From Actinomycetes bacterium (lineage in GTDB: Bacteria; Actinomycetota; Actinomycetes; Mycobacteriales; Micromonosporaceae): a stretch of 9,286 nt of DNA. The notes under the pieces are model-generated. The model was not told the DNA's origin and ran no database searches. It worked only from the letters and a program-made list of their open reading frames with translations. Positions 1-5,159 of the stretch are shown piece by piece. Positions within the stretch are counted from its first letter, which is position 1. Every line of letters starts with the position of its first letter. Location: positions 1 through 9,286 of the forward strand of contig JAEYGD010000435.1 of NCBI GenBank assembly GCA_023402505.1, given 5' to 3'. Position numbers and translations under genes: made by a program.

Positions 1-25
1 GGGCGGCACCGAACCGGTGCCGCCC
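1..25 (-). terminator. Perfect hairpin after the ABC exporter operon
   Basis: Bases 1-10 (GGGCGGCACC) are exactly complementary to bases 16-25, giving a 10-bp GC-rich stem with a 5-nt loop. It lies 34 bp beyond the stop codon of the minus-strand permease gene, where a terminator would be expected. Whether a U-tract follows cannot be seen because the window ends there. It could also serve a plus-strand gene converging from the left. Confidence 0.5.
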
Positions 26-40
26 CGCCCGTCCGATCCC

Positions 41-74
41 TCAGGAGAGGTCGCGTCCGTCAGGAGATGTCGCG
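41..74. repeat. 19-bp-period direct repeat duplicating the permease gene tail
   Basis: Bases 41-55 and 60-74 match at 14 of 15 positions (TCAGGAGAGGTCGCG and TCAGGAGATGTCGCG), offset by 19 bp. The right copy encodes the last codons of the permease (RDIS, stop). The left copy, just past the stop, would read RDLS, stop in its own frame. It looks like a small tandem duplication of the gene end, or a scar from recombination with a paralogous permease gene. Confidence 0.6.
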
Positions 75-875
75 CCTGCGGGTCAGCAGCACGCCGGCCG
101 CCCCGGTGACGAGCGCGTACCCGATCAGCACGAGCGCGCCCACCCACCAGTCCGGGGTGAACTCGGTGGCCTCGCCGGCGATCATGACCTGGGACGCCAC
201 CGCCGGCCAGATGACCTGCCACTTGATCACGGCCTGGCTGTCCAGCAGGTTCGACAGCAGCAGGAACAGCAGCCCGATCACCTGCGTGCCGATCAGGTAC
301 AGCACGGCGGCGGTGATGACCGCGCCGAGCTGGTTCGTGATCAGGGTGCCGATCCCGACGCCGAGGACGGTCCAGATCGCGTACGCGAGCAGGTTGAACA
401 GCAGGGCGCGCTGCACGGTCCACTCGCCGAGCTGGAGGCCCTGGTCGACGGTGGCCAGGAAGAGCCCACCGGCGACCAGGTCGATGACCGTGGTGGCCAG
501 CCAGAAGAGGAAGCCCAGGATGCTCGCCGCCACCAGCTTGCTGCCGATCACCTTGGTGCGGCGCGGCGTCGCCAGGAAGGTGGTGGTGGCGGTCTGGTGG
601 AAGAACTCGTTGGTGACCATCAGGATGCCGATCAGCATCACGAACATCAGGCCGAGGAACTGCCCCGACGTGTAGATGTTCGCGGCCTGCGAGGCCACCG
701 TTGCCTGGTCACCGGAGAACCCGTACTGCTCACCCCGGCCGTCGAACACCTCGGTGGCGATCCAGGCGTTGAAGGCGAACGCGATGGCGATGGACAGGAA
801 CGCCCCGAGGGCCAACCACCACCAGGTGCTGGTTGTGCGGATCTTGAGCAGCTCGGCCCGGACGAGGTTGGTCAT
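60..875 (-). CDS. ABC-2 type transporter permease subunit
   Basis: This 271-residue integral membrane protein is the likely membrane partner of the ATPase encoded immediately upstream. The start MTNLVRAELLKIRTT is typical of ABC-2 permeases, with a short amphipathic cytoplasmic segment before the first membrane helix. About six hydrophobic segments can be seen, near residues 20-37, 73-88, 113-140, 159-178, 183-208 and 244-265, and a polar loop of about 35 residues follows the first. The C-terminus is basic (TRRRDIS). The start codon at 873-875 overlaps the ATPase stop as ATGA, so the two are translationally coupled. A longer open frame continues upstream but runs antisense to the ATPase and has no permease character. 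Known relatives export drugs, peptides or lipids, or protect against bacitracin-like compounds. The substrate cannot be told from sequence. Confidence 0.9.
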   Translation of the reverse strand: MTNLVRAELLKIRTTSTWWWLALGAFLSIAIAFAFNAWIATEVFDGRGEQYGFSGDQATVASQAANIYTSGQFLGLMFVMLIGILMVTNEFFHQTATTTFLATPRRTKVIGSKLVAASILGFLFWLATTVIDLVAGGLFLATVDQGLQLGEWTVQRALLFNLLAYAIWTVLGVGIGTLITNQLGAVITAAVLYLIGTQVIGLLFLLLSNLLDSQAVIKWQVIWPAVASQVMIAGEATEFTPDWWVGALVLIGYALVTGAAGVLLTRRRDIS

Positions 876-1807
876 CGGATGTCCGCCTTTCCGGCCGTCA
901 GCTCCAGGAAGACCCGTTCCAGGTCGGGCCGTTCGGTGGTGAGTTCGTGCAGTTCCACCCCGGCGGTCAGGGCCGCCCGGCCGACCGCCGGCGCGTCCAC
1001 GCCGCTGACCAGCAGGGCGCCGTGCTCGTCGACGTCCACCGTCGCCGAGGCGTCCTTCAGCGCGGTGGTGAGCACGTCGGCCTGCGGCGTACGCACCCGT
1101 ACCCGGGTGCCCTGCGCCATCGAGCCGATGACCTGGTCCACCGGGCCCTGCCGGACCAGCCGGCCGGCGGCGATGATCACCACGTCGTCGGCGAGGAGCT
1201 GCATCTCCGACAGCAGGTGGCTGGAGACCAGCACCGTACGCCCCTCGGCGGCCAGGTTCTTGAGGAAGCCGCGCATCCACCGGATGCCTTCCGGGTCGAG
1301 CCCGTTCGCCGGCTCGTCGAGGATCAGCACCCGCGGGTCGCCGAGCATCGCCGCGGCGATGCCGAGCCGCTGCTTCATGCCCAGGGAGTAGCCCTTGAAC
1401 TTGCGCTTGGCGGCCGGGGTCAGGCCGACCAGGGCCAGCGCCTCATCGGCGCGGGCGCGCGGCAGGCCGGCCGCCGCGCAGATCACCCGCAGGTGGTTGA
1501 CGCCGGTGCGGCCCTTGTGCGCGCTGGACGCCTCCAGCACGGCCCCCACGTGCCGCAGCGGGTCGGTCAGGTCGGCGTACCGGCGCCCACCGATGGTCGC
1601 CTGGCCGCCCGTCGGGGTGACCAGGTTCAGCAGCATCCGCAGCGTGGTCGTCTTGCCGGCGCCGTTCGGGCCGAGGAAGCCGGTGACCCGGCCCGGCTCG
1701 ACCGTGAAGGACAGGTCGTCGACCGCGCGGACGTTGCGGTAGACCTTCGTCAGGCCGGACACCACGATCTGGCCGTCGCTGGTGGGGCTTCGCTGCCCGT
1801 CAGTCAT
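872..1807 (-). CDS. ABC transporter ATP-binding protein (BcrA/CcmA-like exporter ATPase)
   Basis: This 311-residue cytoplasmic ATPase energises the permease encoded next to it. Visible motifs in order are: Walker A GPNGAGKT (residues 46-53), a Q-loop region in which E92 stands in the usual Gln position (as in many BcrA-type exporters), a degenerate signature SLGMKQR (141-147), Walker B VLILDEP (160-166), a D-loop NGLDP (168-172) and the switch histidine H197 in SSH. About 90 residues follow the nucleotide-binding domain, ending in the ERVFLELT segment common in this family. The ATG at 1805-1807 was chosen because a good Shine-Dalgarno (GGGAGAAG) lies just upstream. An in-frame extension to 1912 lacks family similarity and would cover the candidate promoter. 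The gene's end overlaps the permease start by 4 bp. The family call is firm; the cargo is unknown. Confidence 0.93.
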   Translation of the reverse strand: MTDGQRSPTSDGQIVVSGLTKVYRNVRAVDDLSFTVEPGRVTGFLGPNGAGKTTTLRMLLNLVTPTGGQATIGGRRYADLTDPLRHVGAVLEASSAHKGRTGVNHLRVICAAAGLPRARADEALALVGLTPAAKRKFKGYSLGMKQRLGIAAAMLGDPRVLILDEPANGLDPEGIRWMRGFLKNLAAEGRTVLVSSHLLSEMQLLADDVVIIAAGRLVRQGPVDQVIGSMAQGTRVRVRTPQADVLTTALKDASATVDVDEHGALLVSGVDAPAVGRAALTAGVELHELTTERPDLERVFLELTAGKADIR

Positions 1808-1849
1808 TCTTCTCCCATCAGGTGGTGGCGTCGGGGTACGCCGTTGCAC

Positions 1850-1878
1850 AGCGTGGCCGCCCGGCGCGACCGGGTCAA
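1850..1878 (-). promoter_or_regulatory. Candidate promoter of the ABC exporter operon
   Basis: Read on the minus strand, TTGACC (1873-1878) is followed after 17 bp by CACGCT (1850-1855). The first is a good -35 element for a housekeeping actinobacterial sigma factor. The second is a weak -10, keeping only the conserved A and final T. The implied transcript start would give a leader of roughly 35-40 nt before the ATG at 1807. The location and spacing are right but the -10 is poor. Confidence 0.35.
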
Positions 1879-1956
1879 TCAGGCGAGGCTCGTAGCCGCG
1901 CCTCCGTCTCACGTAGGACAGGCTCCTCCTGAGGAACGATCCGTGACGACGGCGGG

Positions 1957-1974
1957 GAGGGGTCCCGCCCCCTC
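1957..1974 (-). terminator. Possible weak terminator hairpin after the hotdog-fold gene
   Basis: GAGGGG (1957-1962) pairs with CCCCTC (1969-1974) around a 6-nt loop, about 35 bp past the stop codon at 2009. The stem is only 6 bp and has no T-tract. An alternative overlapping pairing (GGCGGG at 1951-1956 with 1964-1969) is equally possible. Such stems arise easily by chance in DNA this GC-rich. Confidence 0.22.
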
Positions 1975-2008
1975 GGAATTCGTCGGAAAGAGGGCCCGCT
2001 CGCGGCGG

Positions 2009-2683
2009 TCACACCGCGATCCAGGTCGCGCGGGCCCAGGCGAGGAGGGACCCGTCCGGCGCGTACAGCCCGGTGTGCACCCGCGCCTTGCGGCCCTCCG
2101 CGCCGGCCATGACGCCGGTCACCACGCACTCGTCGCCGGGCTGGGGCAGTGCCGCGACGACGGCCGCGATCCGGCCCAGCACGTACGGCCGGCCGGGAGC
2201 GATCACCGACCACCCGCCGGGGCAGTCCAGCGCGGCCCAGACGGTGACCGCGTCCACCCCGTCGGGCACCCGGAACGGGGCGGCGGTCCGCCCGTCCGGC
2301 AGCGGACCGGGAAAGATCCGCAGGCCGTCGGCCCGGTCCGGGCCGCACACGAAGCAGCCGGGGAACGGGTGGTCCACCAGCCCCGGGTACGCGGCCGACG
2401 CCGCCCGGGCGGCGGCCAGGTCGACCGGGCCGGCCACCGGCGGGAACTCCGCGACGGTCGCCACCTGCGCGACCAGGTGGCCGTCCGGGTCACGGACGTC
2501 GCCGCCGTCGAGGGTCAACGGCGTCTCCAGGGGCGGCGGCCGGCGCAGCGTCACCTCCACCGGTTCCGGGGAGGGCGACGCGCCGGGCGGGACCGGGCCG
2601 GCGCCGGCGGTGGCGAACGTCCCGGCACTCCACCCGCCGTTGCCCGAGCCCGGCGGACCGTTGTACCGCGAGCCGATGATCAT
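2009..2683 (-). CDS. Hypothetical protein, probable hotdog-fold (thioesterase-like) domain
   Basis: This 224-residue predicted cytoplasmic protein has no signal peptide or membrane segment. A motif HPFPGCFVCGPDR (105-117), with two cysteines three residues apart, is followed by DGLRIFPGP. This resembles the opening of PaaI/4HBT-like hotdog proteins. The C-terminal end (GRKARVHTGLYAPDGSLLAWARATWIAV region, residues 197-224) resembles the last two strands of that fold. The segment WAALDCPGGW (149-158) occupies the place of the usual active-site helix. The first 40 residues are Gly/Pro/Ala-rich and probably flexible. The ATG at 2681-2683 is preceded by a strong Shine-Dalgarno (GAGAGGGGG), whereas the longer open frame upstream is antisense to the response regulator gene. 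It is divergent from the regulator across about 160 bp. The substrate is unknown and a catalytic role is unproven. Confidence 0.72.
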   Translation of the reverse strand: MIIGSRYNGPPGSGNGGWSAGTFATAGAGPVPPGASPSPEPVEVTLRRPPPLETPLTLDGGDVRDPDGHLVAQVATVAEFPPVAGPVDLAAARAASAAYPGLVDHPFPGCFVCGPDRADGLRIFPGPLPDGRTAAPFRVPDGVDAVTVWAALDCPGGWSVIAPGRPYVLGRIAAVVAALPQPGDECVVTGVMAGAEGRKARVHTGLYAPDGSLLAWARATWIAV

Positions 2684-2770
2684 CCCTGCCCCCTCTCGGT
2701 CGACCCGCCGCCAGCCTGCCAGCCCGTCCCGCCCCGTCCGCCACCGGAACCCCTCGTCGACCCGGACCGT

Positions 2771-2820
2771 GGTCAGGTGCTCACAGGCTCTTTTCAGGGA
2801 CCACCCAGCCGCGATGCAGC
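2771..2820 (+). promoter_or_regulatory. PhoP-box-like direct-repeat array upstream of the response regulator
   Basis: TCACAGG (2781-2787) and TTTCAGG (2792-2798) are 7-bp direct repeats separated by exactly 4 bp, the arrangement of the mycobacterial PhoP site (TCACAGC-like repeats with an N4 spacer). A third copy, GGTCAGG (2771-2777), lies one base closer, with a 3-bp spacer. Two weaker in-phase CAG units follow at 2803-2809 and 2814-2820. The array ends 22 bp before the chosen start of a PhoP-like regulator, which suggests autoregulation. A 6-bp inverted repeat GTGGTC/GACCAC (2769-2774, 2799-2804) brackets the central repeats. The region also separates divergent genes, so it could act on both. 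Confidence 0.55.
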
Positions 2821-2842
2821 GTGGGCGCGGATGATGGGCCAC

Positions 2843-3544
2843 ATGGCCGCTACCCAGACCGAGGCGCGACTTCTCGTCGTCGAGGACGATCCCAACATCC
2901 TCGAACTGCTCTCCGCGAGCCTGCGCTTCGCGGGCTTCGACGTCGCGACCGCGACCAGCGGCAGCGCCGCGCTGAACGCCGCGAAGGACCACCGCCCCGA
3001 TCTGGTCGTCCTGGACGTCATGCTGCCCGACCTGGACGGGTTCGAGGTCATCCGGATGATGCGCGAGGGCGGCACCCGGACGCCGGTCGTCTTCCTGACC
3101 GCCCGGGACGCCACCGACGACAAGATCCGCGGGCTCACCCTGGGCGGCGACGACTACGTCACCAAGCCGTTCAGCCTGGAGGAGCTGACCGCCCGGATCC
3201 GGGCGGTGCTGCGCCGCACCAGCACCGGGGAACAGGCGCCGTCCCGGCTCACCTTCGCCGACCTGGAGCTGGACGAGGAGACCCACGAGGTGTACCGGGC
3301 GGGGCAGCGGGTGCAGCTGTCGCCGACCGAGTTCAAGCTGCTGCGCTACCTGATGCTGAACGCCAACCGGGTGCTGTCCAAGGCGCAGATCCTCGACCAC
3401 GTGTGGAACTACGACTTCCGGGGCGACGACAACATCGTCGAGTCGTACATCTCGTACCTGCGGCGCAAGGTCGACAACACCCAACCACGGTTGATCCACA
3501 CCCTGCGCGGGGTGGGATACGTGCTGCGCAAGCCGGCGGCGTGA
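2843..3544 (+). CDS. OmpR/PhoB-family response regulator, PhoP-like
   Basis: This 233-residue cytoplasmic transcription factor is phosphorylated by the kinase encoded next. The receiver domain spans residues 9-122, with acidic pocket E14/D15, phospho-acceptor D58 in LVVLDVMLPD, T86 in FLTAR and K108 in VTKPF. The winged-helix DNA-binding domain spans about 135-231, with LSPTEFKLLRYL, the recognition-helix stretch NIVESYISYLRRKVD and the wing LRGVGYVLRK. The signatures LGGDDYVTKPFSLEE and LTFADLELDEETHEV closely recall M. tuberculosis PhoP rather than MprA (from memory, not aligned). The start is uncertain. ATG 2843 fits the family best, but in-frame ATGs at 2831 and 2834 add up to four residues, and none has a clear Shine-Dalgarno, so a leaderless or very short leader transcript is possible. 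The stop overlaps the kinase start by GTGA. Confidence 0.93.
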   Translation: MAATQTEARLLVVEDDPNILELLSASLRFAGFDVATATSGSAALNAAKDHRPDLVVLDVMLPDLDGFEVIRMMREGGTRTPVVFLTARDATDDKIRGLTLGGDDYVTKPFSLEELTARIRAVLRRTSTGEQAPSRLTFADLELDEETHEVYRAGQRVQLSPTEFKLLRYLMLNANRVLSKAQILDHVWNYDFRGDDNIVESYISYLRRKVDNTQPRLIHTLRGVGYVLRKPAA

Positions 3545-5097
3545 ACCCGGTCAACCAGGCGAAGGCGGCGCTGCGGGGGGTACCTCTCCGGGTCAAACTG
3601 GTCGCGTCGGTCCTCGCCCTGGTCGCCGGGGCGCTGCTGGTGATCAGCGTGTCCACGACGTTCTTCCTCCGCAGCTACCTGATCGGGCAGGTCGACCGTG
3701 ACCTGCGGACCGCCGAGGAGGCGGTCAGTCGAACGGTGGACTTGATGATCTCGGGGCGTGAGGCCGAGTTCGGCCTGCCCAGCGATTTCGTCGTGGTCGC
3801 CGTCGTCGACGGACAGCCCAAGGCTGGCTGGTTCAACCCGGATCTGCACGCCGACGACCTGCCGCGGTGGCCGTCGACCGAGGAGGGCTTCGCGGACCTT
3901 GTCGGCCAGCCCTTCACCGTCCGCTCCCAGGACGGCCACAGCCGCTGGCGGATGCTCTACACGCAGCTCCCGAACGGGCAGATGGCGGCCGTCGGGCAGC
4001 ATCTCACCGACGTCGACCTGGCGGTCAAGCGGCTGGTGTGGATCGACGTGCTCGCCGGCTCCTCGGTGCTGATCCTGCTCGCCTCGATCGGGGCGGCGAT
4101 CGTCCGGACCAGCCTGAAGCCGCTCGTGGAGATCGAGCAGACCGCGGCGGCGATCGCCGGTGGCGACCTGACCCGCCGGGTGCCCGACCCCGAGGCGGGC
4201 CAGGAGTGCCCGACGTCCGAGCTGGGGCGGCTGTCGCGGGCGCTCAACGCGATGCTCACCCAGATCGAGGCGGCCTTCACCGCCCGCGCGGCCTCCGAGG
4301 CGGCCGCCCGTGCCGCCGAGGTCACGGCCCGGGACGCCGCTGCGCACGCCCGCGCGTCCGAGGCCCGCGCCCGGCGGTCGGAGGAGCGGATGCGGCAGTT
4401 CGTGGCGGACGCCTCCCACGAGCTGCGTACGCCGCTGACCACGATCCGGGGCTTCGCCGAGCTGTACCGGCAGGGCGCCGCGGGGGCTCCCGAGCAGACC
4501 GCCGACCTGCTGCGCCGGATCGAGGACGAGGCGGCGCGGATGGGGTTGCTCGTGGAGGATCTGCTGCTGCTCGCCCGGCTCGACCGGGAGCGTCCGCTCT
4601 CGCCGGCCCCGGTGGAGCTTCCGGTGCTCGCCACCGACGCGGTCGAGGCGGCCCGGGCGGTGGCACCCGACCGGCGGATCGAGCTGGACATCGTCCCGGG
4701 CTCCGGGCCCCTGGTGGTGTACGGGGACGACGCGCGGCTGCGGCAGGTCATCGGCAACCTGATGACCAACGCCCTGACGCACACCCCGCCGGAGTCGTCG
4801 GTGACCCTGCGGCTGCGCTCCGAGCCCGGCAACCTGGCCGTGGTGGAGGTCGCCGACACCGGCCCGGGGCTCTCGCCGGAGCAGGCCGAGCGGGTCTTCG
4901 AGCGTTTCTACCGGGCGGACGCGGCGCGGACCCGCCGGGCCGGTGGCAACACCGGGACGGGCCTGGGGCTGGCGATCGTCGCCGCGCTGGTGGCCGCCCA
5001 CCACGGCACGGTCGAGGTGGCGGAGACACCGGGCGGCGGTGCGACGTTCCGGGTCCGGCTGCCCCTGGCGCCGCGCCTGGACGACGACGAGGTGTGA
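3541..5097 (+). CDS. Membrane sensor histidine kinase (HAMP, HisKA, HATPase)
   Basis: This 518-residue sensor kinase is the partner of the upstream regulator. The order is: a short cytoplasmic N-terminus, transmembrane helix 1 (about 20-42), an extracytoplasmic sensor region (about 45-163), transmembrane helix 2 (about 166-188), HAMP (about 189-245), an alanine-rich helical linker (246-285), and a dimerisation domain with phospho-histidine H293 in ASHELRTP. The ATP-binding domain shows the N box RQVIGNLMTNALTHTP (N406, N410), G1 DTGPG (439-443), F box FERFYR (453-458) and G2 GTGLGL (472-477). All catalytic motifs are intact. The GTG start at 3541-3543 overlaps the regulator's TGA, so no separate Shine-Dalgarno is needed. 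Downstream, 62 bp separate it from the protease. The signal it senses is unknown; the protease neighbour suggests envelope stress or a related cue. Confidence 0.94.
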   Translation: MNPVNQAKAALRGVPLRVKLVASVLALVAGALLVISVSTTFFLRSYLIGQVDRDLRTAEEAVSRTVDLMISGREAEFGLPSDFVVVAVVDGQPKAGWFNPDLHADDLPRWPSTEEGFADLVGQPFTVRSQDGHSRWRMLYTQLPNGQMAAVGQHLTDVDLAVKRLVWIDVLAGSSVLILLASIGAAIVRTSLKPLVEIEQTAAAIAGGDLTRRVPDPEAGQECPTSELGRLSRALNAMLTQIEAAFTARAASEAAARAAEVTARDAAAHARASEARARRSEERMRQFVADASHELRTPLTTIRGFAELYRQGAAGAPEQTADLLRRIEDEAARMGLLVEDLLLLARLDRERPLSPAPVELPVLATDAVEAARAVAPDRRIELDIVPGSGPLVVYGDDARLRQVIGNLMTNALTHTPPESSVTLRLRSEPGNLAVVEVADTGPGLSPEQAERVFERFYRADAARTRRAGGNTGTGLGLAIVAALVAAHHGTVEVAETPGGGATFRVRLPLAPRLDDDEV

Positions 5098-5098
5098 C

Positions 5099-5127
5099 TT
5101 TCAGCCAACCCTCAGGTTGGTTACAGG
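5099..5127 (+). promoter_or_regulatory. Triple PhoP-box-like repeat upstream of the protease gene
   Basis: Three 7-bp direct repeats, TTTCAGC (5099-5105), CCTCAGG (5110-5116) and TTACAGG (5121-5127), are each separated by exactly 4 bp. The period is therefore 11 bp, about one helical turn, and a CAG sits at the same position in each. The array begins one base after the kinase stop and ends 32 bp before the protease start. The spacing is that of the mycobacterial PhoP box and of the array before the regulator gene. The two spacers also form an 8-bp hairpin with the sequence around them (5103-5110 with 5115-5122, one G-U pair), which may be incidental. The likely role is activation or repression of the protease by the adjacent regulator. 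Confidence 0.6.
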
Positions 5128-5159
5128 CGGACCGAAGTGGCAGGGGGGAAGGTGGACAC

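Noticed and set aside
1808..2008. A small gene between the ABC ATPase and the hotdog-fold gene
   Set aside because: No frame with a start, a ribosome-binding site and a plausible protein was found. The region holds a candidate promoter and a weak hairpin only.
947..2842. Open frame running through 947-3544 that would fuse about 630 residues onto the response regulator
   Set aside because: The upstream part is antisense to the ABC ATPase and hotdog-fold genes, is Arg/Gly/Pro-rich with no family motif, and the receiver domain begins exactly where a normal regulator would start.
3409..5004. A 531-codon antisense open frame across the kinase
   Set aside because: It mirrors a well-supported kinase gene. 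Long antisense frames are expected at this GC content, and it has no recognisable motif or ribosome-binding site.
5103..5122. Hairpin between kinase and protease as a terminator
   Set aside because: The stem is only 8 bp with a G-U pair and no T-tract follows. The spacing of the direct repeats explains this sequence better.
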